DNA from: an uncultured Bacteroidia bacterium
GTDB lineage: Bacteria; Bacteroidota; Bacteroidia; J057; CALDDN01
Reading direction: 5' to 3'
DNA: 42,593 bases
Assembly: GCA_937936615.1 (NCBI GenBank)
Contig: CALDDN010000018.1
Location: forward strand, 1-42,593
In this document: piece after piece, positions 25,664 to 33,050 of the stretch
Position numbering within the stretch: the first letter of the stretch is position 1
How the letters are laid out: every line of letters begins with the position of its first letter
Made by a program: the position numbers and the translations under genes
Notes under the pieces: generated by a model
What the model saw: the letters and a program-made list of their open reading frames with translations, nothing else
The model's database searches: none
What the model was told of the DNA's origin: nothing

Positions 25664-26059
25664 ATGAACACATTACTCGAAAACCCAGCCCTGAAGCTCG
25701 TCGACTACCAGGGCGAGCAGCTCAAAGCAGACCAGCTGCTTGAACGCATCACGCAGCTGGCCTTCTGCATCACAGACTCCAACGGATACTTCGTCGAAGT
25801 CAACGATGCCTACACGCAGTTTTACGGCTTCAGCCGCGAGGAACTGCTGGGCAATCATTTCACTATCGTTGTTCCGGAAGCCTACCGCGACTATGCAGCC
25901 GATGTACACAACCGTTTCATTGCCGGCGAGGTCGAAATGCCCGCCGAATGGGAGGTGCAGCGGCGCAACGGCGAACGGGTGCGCATCATGGCCGAGGCCA
26001 TCCGAGTTGAGGGCGAGGGCGGAATAAGCAAGCTTACGGTCATCGAACCGATTCGCTAG
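25664..26059 (+). CDS. Stand-alone single-PAS protein
   Basis: Soluble protein of 131 residues that is essentially one PAS domain (about 25-125) with a short N-terminal segment. It matches the repeat units of the giant kinase block for block: FCITDSNGYFVEVNDAYTQ, FYGFSREELLGNHFTIVVPE and VHNRFIAGEVE, against ICITNSQGYFIDFNEGYCQ, LYGYRREELQGQHFTKVVPPE (first 20 residues compared) and VHDRFIAGKED. No output domain is present. It is transcribed divergently from the kinase operon and ends in a strong terminator, so it is its own unit. It may bind the same ligand as the array, pair with one of its PAS domains, or act as a decoy; these are inferences from similarity and position. Confidence 0.88.
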   Translation: MNTLLENPALKLVDYQGEQLKADQLLERITQLAFCITDSNGYFVEVNDAYTQFYGFSREELLGNHFTIVVPEAYRDYAADVHNRFIAGEVEMPAEWEVQRRNGERVRIMAEAIRVEGEGGISKLTVIEPIR

Positions 26060-26094
26060 ACTCAAAAAACCATTAAAAAACCATTGTCTCATTT

Positions 26095-26139
26095 AGCGTT
26101 GTGAAAGCCTGAACACAGGTTTTTACAACGCTTTCTTTG
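26095..26139 (+). terminator. Intrinsic terminator after the solo PAS gene
   Basis: AGCGTTGTGAAAGCCTG (26095-26111) and CAGGTTTTTACAACGCT (26116-26132) form a 17-bp stem with two G-T wobbles and a four-base loop, followed by TTTCTTT. It lies 35 bases past the stop codon. Confidence 0.85.
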
Positions 26140-26212
26140 TGATTAGCCGCCGTTTACCCGCTTGCCAATGACCAGCCTCGCGTCATTGGAATCTTTGTTG
26201 AGTAAATTGTTA

Positions 26213-26255
26213 CATCCTTGCAAATCTAAAACTGAACTTTAGATTTGCAAGGATG
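26213..26255 (+). promoter_or_regulatory. Perfect 18-bp palindrome covering the ATPase start codon
   Basis: CATCCTTGCAAATCTAAA (26213-26230) and TTTAGATTTGCAAGGATG (26238-26255) are perfect inverted repeats around a 7-base centre. The right arm ends exactly with the ATG of the ATPase gene at 26253. As RNA it would hide the start codon in a stable hairpin; as DNA it could be an operator for a dimeric protein. Confidence 0.75.
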
Positions 26256-27437
26256 ATACAGCGTGCAGCTCGCCAGCAGCTCGAAGCTGCTCTTTCGCGT
26301 CAAGCTGCCACAGCTTTGCTTGGACCACGGCAAGTTGGCAAAACCACCCTGGCTCTTGAACTGGCCCGGGAGCGACCCAGTCTCTATCTCGATCTGGAAT
26401 CCGAACCGGACCGCGACCGCCTTTCCGAACCCCAGCTTTACCTGCAGCAGCATCGCGACAAACTCGTTATTCTTGACGAAATTCATCGCCTGCCTGAACT
26501 CTTTTCCCAGCTCCGCGGCATTATCGATGCCAACCGTCGGGCCGGCCACCGCACGGCCCAGTTTCTGATTCTGGGATCGGCCTCGATCGATCTGCTGCGC
26601 CAATCGAGTGAAAGCCTGGCCGGACGCATCGAATACGTGGAGCTGGGGCCTCTGGCCGTTCATGAACTGCCAGCCGATTCAGCGACAGCCCTCTGGCTGC
26701 GTGGGGGTTTCCCCGACAGCTGGCTGGCGGCTTCCGATACCGAAAGCCTGCGCCTGCGCCAGCAGTTCATCCGTACGTACCTGGAGCGCGATATTCCCCA
26801 GTTCGGCCCGCGCATCCCTGCCGAGACCCTGCGCCGCTTCTGGACGATGTTGGCCCACGGGCAGGGCAGCCTGCTGAACGCTGCCCGCCTGGCTGCAGGT
26901 CTGGGAGTGAGTTCCCCTACCGTCAGCCACTACGTCGATCTGCTGGTCGATCTGTTGCTGGTCCGCCGCCTGCCTCCCTATCTGCCCAACCTCGACAAAC
27001 GCCTGGTCAAATCGCCCAAAGTCTACCTGCGTGATAGCGGGCTGCTGCATGCCTTGCTGGGCTTGGCCACGCTCGACGAACTGCTGGGTCATCCGGTGGC
27101 AGGTGCCAGCTGGGAAGGCTTCGTGATTGAAAACCTGCTGGCCGCGGCTCCTTCTTCGGCTTCGGCCTATTTCTTCCGCACGGCGGCAGGTGCCGAAATC
27201 GACTTGCTGCTCGATCTGGGACTACGCCACGGCCTGTGGGCCATCGAGATCAAACGGAGCCTTGCGCCCAAGCTGGAGCGCGGCTTCCATGTGGCCCTGG
27301 ACGACCTGCAGCCACGCCGGGCCTTTGTCGTGCATGCAGGCAGCGACCGCTACCCCAAAAGCGAGCGCATCGAGGCCATCGGGCTGCGTGAACTGGCCAT
27401 CGAGCTGTCCGCCCTTCGGGTTGCCGATGGTTTCTGA
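26253..27437 (+). CDS. AAA_14/DUF4143 family ATP-binding protein
   Basis: Protein of 394 residues from a common family of accessory ATPases whose role is unsettled. Walker A is GPRQVGKT (24-31), Walker B is LVILDE (71-76) followed by IHRLPELF, and a sensor-like FLILGSAS lies at 104-111. A winged-helix-like segment (about 205-240, LAAGLGVSSPTVSHYVDLL) leads into the DUF4143 region with the restriction-nuclease-like pattern D317 (GAEIDLLLDL) and E332-x-K334 (AIEIKRS). Families of this type often sit alone and are associated with mobile or stress islands. Its start codon lies in a perfect palindrome, so translation or transcription is probably self-limited or protein-regulated. It lies between the signalling island and a decayed Toprim gene, which suggests an acquired segment. 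Confidence 0.9.
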   Translation: MIQRAARQQLEAALSRQAATALLGPRQVGKTTLALELARERPSLYLDLESEPDRDRLSEPQLYLQQHRDKLVILDEIHRLPELFSQLRGIIDANRRAGHRTAQFLILGSASIDLLRQSSESLAGRIEYVELGPLAVHELPADSATALWLRGGFPDSWLAASDTESLRLRQQFIRTYLERDIPQFGPRIPAETLRRFWTMLAHGQGSLLNAARLAAGLGVSSPTVSHYVDLLVDLLLVRRLPPYLPNLDKRLVKSPKVYLRDSGLLHALLGLATLDELLGHPVAGASWEGFVIENLLAAAPSSASAYFFRTAAGAEIDLLLDLGLRHGLWAIEIKRSLAPKLERGFHVALDDLQPRRAFVVHAGSDRYPKSERIEAIGLRELAIELSALRVADGF

Positions 27438-27480
27438 AGCCTGAGCAAAAGCGCGGGCCTGCAGCTCACCGGGCGATGAT

Positions 27481-27828
27481 TCATGCTCCCCATCGGCCCT
27501 TTCGGGAAGCTCCGAGCCACTCGTTGAGGTCTTTGCAGGGGGCCGGCATTGCGCCGTAGTCTGCTGCCCTCAGAAAGTGGCGCAGGGCTTCGCAGCCTGC
27601 CGAATCGTTGTCCAGGCAGGCATCGATGCGGTCTGGCAGCCGGTCAGCTGTCCGCTGACGTGTCGGGCAAAAGCCAGCGACAAGCAGTTGGCATCGAAAC
27701 GAATTAAAATCGAATAGGTATTTGCCCAAGTCAAGCTATTCAGAATTGTCAGTGAGATTGGTCGCTGCCGGGCTGTGGGAGTTCACGATCGAGTTTTCAA
27801 ATTGATTGGTGCCCTCTTCAGTATGAAA
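27481..27828 (-). pseudogene. Remnant of a Toprim-domain (primase/mobilisation-type) gene
   Basis: The reading frame 27481-27729 encodes 82 residues that look like the end of a Toprim domain: DRIDACLDNDSAGCEALRHF (the DxD-x-AG motif as DNDSAG) and, near the C-terminus, KDLNEWL, as found in primases and mobilisation proteins of Bacteroidota elements. The upstream Toprim glutamate motif and zinc finger are missing, and there is no ATG. In the same frame, above a TAG at 27736-27738, lie 30 more codon-like triplets (27739-27828, ending NLTDNSE) with ordinary protein composition. I read this as a broken gene from a lost mobile element. It could also be a small active protein, but the missing catalytic part makes that unlikely. 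The remainder of the gap to 27928 is AT-rich and shows no other feature. Confidence 0.5.
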
Positions 27829-27928
27829 TTAAGCCTCAGAGCAATATGAAATTTTCACTCGTAGAGTCTATTTTTTGACACATCAACTCCAAGAAAACAC
27901 AAAATGATCGCTTGAAAACACGCAGCAT

Positions 27929-28879
27929 TCAGTCCCCCAGTCGGCCCTCCGTTCGACGCAAGCCCCGCAACACTTCGTCCGCCAGCATGCGACGTCGACC
28001 CTCGAGCTGAACCTCCACCAGTTCGAGCCAGCCATCGGCAGCCGACACGAGCCACCGGTTTTCGTGCACGACCCAGCGTCCGGGATCGCGAGCAGCAGAT
28101 GCCTCAGCCCGCAGGGCGCGGTAGATTTTGAGCTGCTGGCCATCGATTCGGGTCCAGGCCGCGGGCCACGGCGAAAAACCACGGATGTGGTGGTAGAGGG
28201 CTTCGCGATCGCGGTTCCAGTCGATGCGGGCATCCTCGGGGCCGATTTTTCGGGCGTAAAACGCATCGGGCGGCGGGGCAGGCTGGGGGAAAGGCTGGGC
28301 CGTACCCGCGGCCAGCTGCCCGACGGTCTCGACCAGCAGGGCCGCACCCCGCCGGCTCAGTTCATCGTGCAGCTCGCCCGTTGTCCAGTCATCGGGGATG
28401 GGAACGCGTTCCTGCAGGTAAACGAGGCCCGTATCCAGTTCTTTTTCGATGCGGAAGGTCGTCAGGCCTGTTTCCGTTTCGCCGCGCACCACCGCCCAGT
28501 GGATGGGTGCCGCCCCGCGATAGGCCGGCAGCAAGGAAGCATGCAGATTCAAGGCCCCTAAAGGGGGCATGGCCCAAACGGCTTCGGGAAGCATGCGGAA
28601 AGCCACCACCACGAACAGATCGGCCTGCCAGGCAGCCAGCTCGTTCAGGAACTGCGGATCGCGCAGACGTTCCGGCTGCAGGATGGGCAGGCCCAACTGC
28701 CGGGCCGCTTCTTTCACGGGCGAGGGCTGCAGGCGCAGGCCCCGTCCTGCCGGCCGGTCGGGGGCCGTAACGACGCCCGCCACTGTGAAGCCTGCCGCGT
28801 GCAGGGCCTGCAGACCTGGAACGGCGAAGTCGGGCGTACCCATATAGGCCAGCCGAAGGCTCGCTTGCGAGGAAATCAA
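27929..28879 (-). CDS. fmt: Methionyl-tRNA formyltransferase
   Basis: Cytoplasmic enzyme that formylates initiator Met-tRNA from 10-formyl-tetrahydrofolate. The 316-residue product has the family start LRLAYMGTPDFAVPGLQAL, the TAPDRPAGRG loop, the catalytic N111 and H113 in GALNLHASLLPAYRGAAPI, and D149 in KELDTG, matching N106, H108 and D144 of the E. coli enzyme. The C-terminal domain begins near residue 210. The start is a TTG at 28879 that overlaps the TGA stop of the small upstream gene as TTGA, a typical coupled junction. No ATG is available before the conserved N-terminus, which supports TTG. Peptide deformylase is not adjacent. Confidence 0.95.
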   Translation of the reverse strand: MISSQASLRLAYMGTPDFAVPGLQALHAAGFTVAGVVTAPDRPAGRGLRLQPSPVKEAARQLGLPILQPERLRDPQFLNELAAWQADLFVVVAFRMLPEAVWAMPPLGALNLHASLLPAYRGAAPIHWAVVRGETETGLTTFRIEKELDTGLVYLQERVPIPDDWTTGELHDELSRRGAALLVETVGQLAAGTAQPFPQPAPPPDAFYARKIGPEDARIDWNRDREALYHHIRGFSPWPAAWTRIDGQQLKIYRALRAEASAARDPGRWVVHENRWLVSAADGWLELVEVQLEGRRRMLADEVLRGLRRTEGRLGD

Positions 28880-29094
28880 AGTTCAGACACAGGCAGGAAC
28901 TGGTGACGCAAAATCACATCATCGATCTCGTGCTCTTCGACGAGCAAAGGCCGGTCGTTCAGGCTCATGCTCGGCAATACAACATATTGCACACGGTGCG
29001 GATCGCCGCGCCAGCGGATTTCATCCACAACGTACTCCTGGCCAAGGGGGTCGATGAATTTGAAACCGGGCTGGTATTTGATCTTGATCTTCAA
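28876..29094 (-). CDS. Small conserved-looking protein upstream of fmt
   Basis: A 72-residue product, charged and soluble (KIKIKYQPGFKFIDPLGQEY near the start, then DEIRWRGDPHRVQYVVL and EEHEIDDVILRHQFLPV). I do not recognise the family. The stop codon overlaps the fmt start as TTGA, so the two are almost certainly one transcription unit and translationally coupled. The start is uncertain: the TTG at 29094 is the only reasonable in-frame start, yet it lies inside a perfect -7 box (TACCTTTG, minus strand). If that box is used, the true start must be upstream from another promoter or be non-standard. The strand pattern suggests a small beta barrel; whether it affects translation initiation like its partner is unknown. 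Confidence 0.7.
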   Translation of the reverse strand: MKIKIKYQPGFKFIDPLGQEYVVDEIRWRGDPHRVQYVVLPSMSLNDRPLLVEEHEIDDVILRHQFLPVSEL

Positions 29095-29099
29095 AGGTA
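29092..29099 (-). promoter_or_regulatory. Possible -7 element before fmt
   Basis: TACCTTTG on the minus strand, an exact TAnnTTTG match that includes the putative TTG start of the small gene. Either the match is chance or the small gene starts elsewhere. The region 29103-29249 upstream holds no other clear element. Confidence 0.35.
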
Positions 29100-29249
29100 T
29101 GAACAGTTGAATAAATAAAAAATGCTACACTATACCATCAGCCTCAAAGCTGCCGTTTACACGCTAAATGCTGGCCCTCGATTGCATGTTTTCCAATACC
29201 GTGCCGATTTTACGGATTTGTCGTAATTTACAATTTTTCCCGTCTTTCA

Positions 29250-30317
29250 GTGGAAGACCCTGCACAAGCTACCCCGCATGAGCTGAGGCTGCCCATCAGG
29301 GCCGACTGGGTCGAGCAGCTGCCTGTGATCGACGCAGGCGATACCCGCACCGAATGGCTGGTTCTGACCGTACTGGGCCTGGGCGTGCTTCTGCTGGGCT
29401 TGGCCTATGTGCAGCTGCTGTCCCGTCGGCGGCGCAACCAGGTCAGCAGCGAGCTTGTCGGAATGAATCAGGCCATTGCCGAGCAGCAGGCCGAAATCGA
29501 GGCCCAGCACCAGGCCATTCAGGCTATCAATACCGAGCTGCTCTCGACGCTGCAGCAGGTCAGCCAGCAACGGGCTGCCCTCGAGCGGCAGCAGACCCGC
29601 CTGGCCGAATCGATTCGCTACGCCTCGCGCATCCAGCAGTCCATTCTACCCGATGCCGAGCAGCTGGCCCACTGGCCGCCTCATGTCATCGTCTACCAGC
29701 CGCTGCCCGAAGTTTCGGGCGACTTCTACTGGACCGAGCGGCAGAGCGATAATCTGCTTATCGGGGTGGTGGCCTGCCGCGGCAATCAGATGCCCGGAGC
29801 GTTCCTCAGCGTGCTGGGGGCCAGCCTGCTCCACCAGCTGGCAGGTGAAGGGGCAGCACTCGACGAACTGCTGCTGAGCCTCGACCGGCGGCTGCGGGCA
29901 AGCCTGCATGCCCGTCAGGCAGCCAGTACCCTGAGTGTGGCCCTGCTGCGAATAGCCCCCCCCGACTCATCGGGCCAACGCCGGATTGGCTTTGCCAGCG
30001 CAGGCCTGCCCGTCTTCAGGCAGCGAAATGGAACGGTCGAACGCCTGACTTCCAGCACCCAGCCTTGCGGAGGGCAAGCGAATCCATTTCCGGAACCCAA
30101 ACTCATCGAATGGACGACCATCCCAGGAGAGCGGCTCTTTCTGCTGACCAATGGCATGCTGGATCGCTGGCAATCCTCTACTTTCGAAGAGCAGCTGGCC
30201 TCAATGCAAGCCCTGACCCTATCCGAAGCAGGCCATCAGCTGGAAAACGAGCTTCAGAGGCATCAGCAACCTGACAAACAAGCCGTCGACCTGCTGGCTA
30301 TTGGTCTTGAGCTTTGA
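29250..30317 (+). CDS. Membrane-anchored SpoIIE/PP2C-like protein with degraded metal site (likely pseudophosphatase)
   Basis: Protein of 355 residues: a short N-terminal part, one membrane helix (about 35-57, LVLTVLGLGVLLLGLAYV), a coiled coil (about 62-118) and a SpoIIE-like domain starting with the usual SIRYASRIQQSILP. The first metal aspartate is kept (D158 in GDFYW). The DCTGHGVPGA motif has become ACRGNQMPGA, losing the central aspartate (A175), His and Gly. The FSDGL motif has become LTNGM (N301), and the first Asp of the final DD pair is Val, with D347 kept. The fold seems preserved but two or three metal ligands are gone, so it probably binds but does not dephosphorylate. Compare the intact domain at 14856. 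The start is GTG 29250. No close partner gene; it is divergent from the fmt unit. Confidence 0.88.
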   Translation: MEDPAQATPHELRLPIRADWVEQLPVIDAGDTRTEWLVLTVLGLGVLLLGLAYVQLLSRRRRNQVSSELVGMNQAIAEQQAEIEAQHQAIQAINTELLSTLQQVSQQRAALERQQTRLAESIRYASRIQQSILPDAEQLAHWPPHVIVYQPLPEVSGDFYWTERQSDNLLIGVVACRGNQMPGAFLSVLGASLLHQLAGEGAALDELLLSLDRRLRASLHARQAASTLSVALLRIAPPDSSGQRRIGFASAGLPVFRQRNGTVERLTSSTQPCGGQANPFPEPKLIEWTTIPGERLFLLTNGMLDRWQSSTFEEQLASMQALTLSEAGHQLENELQRHQQPDKQAVDLLAIGLEL

Positions 30318-30497
30318 ACCAGCACAATAGGATATTTTATAAAATCAATAAAAAAGCGACTTCTATCTCGCAGAGTACAAAAAATGATCTGATAATTAAT
30401 AAAAAATCAATCGTCATATAAAAACTAAAAAGAGCGAAACACTGCTCGGAGCTGCGCATTCGGATAGCTCGAATTTAATATGCCTTTTGGGAAAAAG

Positions 30498-31721
30498 TTA
30501 TGTCAGATACCTGCGGTAAATGCCCGCATACCGTTCGACCCCCAGATTCAAACTGTAATACCGGGCCGCAAACTGCCTCGCGGCCTCGGGGTTGACGGCC
30601 AGCAAGTGCGGCAACTCGGCCCAGGCCCGCTCAAATTCAGCATCACCCGGTTCACCAAGCACGTAGGCAAAAGGTTGGCCCCTCAGCTGACTATCCAAAT
30701 CGCCCACCCCACCTAAAGTAACGACGGGCTTGCCTGCCGCTAAAAATTCGGCCAGCTTCGTCGGCGACGAAGCCTGCTTCGAGGTGCAGGGCCGGATAAA
30801 AAACAGCCCTACATCCATGAGCTGCACCAGGTCGGGCACCTCCGAACGTCCCGCAGACCGCACCCGGAGAGCCTCCGGCTCCAGACCGGCTTCGGCAGCC
30901 AGGGCATGCACCCGCTCGGGCGGGTCAGTCGTTACCACCAAAAAAATAAGCGGACCATACCGCCGCCAAAGTGCCACGCAGGCAAACATGGCCTCGGCAA
31001 GATACCAGCCCCCCAGCGAGCCTAAATAGCCCACCACCAGCCGCCCCGGCGGCAGGTTGAGCTCAGCCCGAAAAGCCTGCATGCGTTGCGCGTCGGCCGA
31101 CTGCATCCAGTCCAGATCGACACAGCAGGGGATGACCGTCAGCGAATCGGATGGGCGGCCCGTCCGCTGTTGCACCAAAGCACAGGCACGGTCGGTGAGC
31201 GTAACCACGTGGGGAGCTTCGCGTTCCAGACGGCGTTCCTCGGCCAGAAAGTAGCGGTAGAGCAGCCCGAAGACGGGATGTCCGGGAGGCCAGAGTCCAC
31301 TCTCGGCGCGTTCATCGGGCCAGAAGCCGCGCATGTCGTAGAGCCAGGGACAAGCCGACTGCTGCGCCAGCTGCTGCCCGATACGGGCCATGAGCAGGCT
31401 GCGGCAATGGATCAGGTCCGGCGGATCGCTGCGGACGAGCAAGCCGGCCAGGAACTTGATGCGCCGCAGGGTCAGCCACGGCCCCAGCAGGGGCGGACGA
31501 TTGCGGTAAGGCACCCACCGCCACACAACGGGCAGGTCCTCGATGGCCGCCGCCACTTCGGCCCCGTCGGCAGCCAACCGCCCGGTCTTCTCGGCTGTAA
31601 CAACCGTGAAGCGGTAGCCCAACCGTGCCAGCTCAACAATATAGGCCAGTACCTGCGACCGCCCCAGCGGATCGGTCAGCCCCTCGTGCGACAGATACAG
31701 TATATGATGATTAGAAATCAT
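30498..31721 (-). CDS. Glycosyltransferase, GT4 family
   Basis: Cytoplasmic or peripheral enzyme of 407 residues that transfers a sugar from a nucleotide sugar, most likely in exopolysaccharide or O-antigen synthesis. The N-terminal half has ILYLSHEGLTDPLGRSQVL and the acceptor-side domain; the C-terminal half has the GT-B donor-site features VGYLGSLGGWYLAEAM, the block VGLFFIRPCTSKQASSPTKL and LAAGKPVVTLGGVGD, where the usual E-x7-E region is varied as KQASSPTKLAEFLAAG. It stands alone with its own -7 box (31783-31790, minus strand). A short hairpin (GAGC/GCTC) followed by five T lies about 60 bases past its stop and may be a weak terminator. The 180-base gap 30318-30497 is otherwise AT-rich and empty. 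Confidence 0.9.
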   Translation of the reverse strand: MISNHHILYLSHEGLTDPLGRSQVLAYIVELARLGYRFTVVTAEKTGRLAADGAEVAAAIEDLPVVWRWVPYRNRPPLLGPWLTLRRIKFLAGLLVRSDPPDLIHCRSLLMARIGQQLAQQSACPWLYDMRGFWPDERAESGLWPPGHPVFGLLYRYFLAEERRLEREAPHVVTLTDRACALVQQRTGRPSDSLTVIPCCVDLDWMQSADAQRMQAFRAELNLPPGRLVVGYLGSLGGWYLAEAMFACVALWRRYGPLIFLVVTTDPPERVHALAAEAGLEPEALRVRSAGRSEVPDLVQLMDVGLFFIRPCTSKQASSPTKLAEFLAAGKPVVTLGGVGDLDSQLRGQPFAYVLGEPGDAEFERAWAELPHLLAVNPEAARQFAARYYSLNLGVERYAGIYRRYLT

Positions 31722-31782
31722 TTACTTTCAGAATTACTTTATTGCTTTCATTGATAATGACTAGTCAACCAAGCGATGTAAA

Positions 31783-31790
31783 CAAAAATA
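31783..31790 (-). promoter_or_regulatory. -7 element of the glycosyltransferase gene
   Basis: TATTTTTG on the minus strand, an exact consensus match, about 60 bases upstream of ATG 31721. No TTG is seen at the usual distance. Confidence 0.45.
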
Positions 31791-31830
31791 AATGGCATCC
31801 CCAGCAGGGCTGTTCCTGGCGGAGTCCGAT

Positions 31831-31838
31831 TAACTTTG
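31831..31838 (+). promoter_or_regulatory. -7 element that sets the start of the FAD oxidoreductase gene
   Basis: TAACTTTG, an exact match. A TTG codon at 31836 that could extend the reading frame lies inside the box, so translation must begin downstream, at ATG 31866, with a leader of about 20 bases. Confidence 0.55.
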
Positions 31839-31865
31839 CCTGAGCTTGATCAGCAATTCCCGAAG

Positions 31866-33050
31866 ATGAGCTTTTTCAGTTACTGGCAGACGCGGCTCCA
31901 GCAGGTGGATTTCGCAGTAGTGGGCGGTGGCTTGGTGGGCCTGACCGCTGCAGCCTCTCTGGCATTGGCCCACCCTTGGGCCCGCGTGGTGGTGCTCGAA
32001 CAGGGCCTGCTGCCCGATGGAGCCAGCCTGCGCAATGCCGGTTTCGCCTGCTTTGGCAGCCCCACGGAACTGCTTATGGACAGCCAGCACCAGCCTGCAG
32101 ACCGCGTCGCCCAGCTGGTCGAGTTGCGCTTTCGGGGGTTGAACCGCCTGCGCGAACTTCTGGGCGACGAAGCCATCGGCTACCAGCCTGCAGGCGGCTA
32201 CGACCTGCTACTGCCCGGCCATGCGGCCGTCCTCGAGGCCTTGGACGACTGGAACGACCGCCTGCGGCCGGTTTTCGGGGGCGAGGCTTTCGTACCGCTG
32301 CGTCAGTGGCCGTCGGAATGGCCTTTCGATCGGGCAGCCTTTGCAGGGGTGGTGGCCCTGCCTTACGAAGGCCTGCTCGATACGGCCCGCCTGGGCGAAG
32401 CCCTGCTGGCACGGGCTGGGCGGGCAGGCGTCCGCTGGGCGGGCGGGCAGGCAGTCGAGCACATCGAGCGGGTGGATTCCGGCTTTCGGTTGGAGTCGGC
32501 CGGAGCCGATGGCCGCCACTACAGCTGGCAGGCCGAGGGGGTAGCCCTGTGCACCAATGCCACAGCAGCCCGCCTGCGTCCCGAGCTGGACGTAGAACCC
32601 GGCCGCGGGCAGGTGCTCATTACCCAGCCGCTGGAATCCATCGGCTGGAATGGAGCCTTTCATCTGGACGCTGGCTATACTTATTTCCGGCCGGTGGGCA
32701 ACCGCCTGCTGCTGGGGGGCGGCCGCAACCTAGATTTTGAAGGGGAGACAACCGCCGAGGCAGGAATCAATCCCATTGTTCGGGCGTGGCTCGATGGCCT
32801 GCTGACCCAGACCCTGTTACCCGGTCACGCGGTTCAGGTAGCCGCCCGCTGGTCGGGCGTCATGGGCTTTACGGGCAGCGGCCTGCCGATCGTGCGGGAA
32901 CTGGAGCCGGGCTGGGCGGCGGGCGTGGGCCTCAACGGCATGGGGGTGGCCTTGGGCAGCCTCGTTGGCGAGGCCGTGGCCGATCTGTTGCTGGGCCGCC
33001 CGGCGGGCGATCTGGTCCGCGTCGTAAATTCAGGGTATGAAGCGTGCTAA
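31866..33050 (+). CDS. FAD-dependent amine/amino-acid oxidoreductase (DAO family)
   Basis: Soluble flavoenzyme of 394 residues. The N-terminal dinucleotide-binding fold is FAVVGGGLVGLTAAASLA, followed by VVVLEQGLLPDGASLRNAGF, close to the GAS-x-RNAG motif of glycine/sarcosine oxidases and related DAO proteins. The second FAD segment appears as LCTNATAARL, and the C-terminal part has RPVGNRLLLGGGRNLDF, VMGFTGSGLPIVREL and GVGLNGMGVALGSLVGE. It probably oxidises a secondary or primary amine of an amino-acid-like compound; the exact substrate cannot be told. The downstream membrane protein overlaps it by 14 bases, so the two form an operon. Confidence 0.88.
   Translation: MSFFSYWQTRLQQVDFAVVGGGLVGLTAAASLALAHPWARVVVLEQGLLPDGASLRNAGFACFGSPTELLMDSQHQPADRVAQLVELRFRGLNRLRELLGDEAIGYQPAGGYDLLLPGHAAVLEALDDWNDRLRPVFGGEAFVPLRQWPSEWPFDRAAFAGVVALPYEGLLDTARLGEALLARAGRAGVRWAGGQAVEHIERVDSGFRLESAGADGRHYSWQAEGVALCTNATAARLRPELDVEPGRGQVLITQPLESIGWNGAFHLDAGYTYFRPVGNRLLLGGGRNLDFEGETTAEAGINPIVRAWLDGLLTQTLLPGHAVQVAARWSGVMGFTGSGLPIVRELEPGWAAGVGLNGMGVALGSLVGEAVADLLLGRPAGDLVRVVNSGYEAC

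Noticed and set aside
29122-29226. A 34-codon plus-strand frame before the SpoIIE-like gene
   Set aside because: Too short and without a promoter box or similarity to judge.
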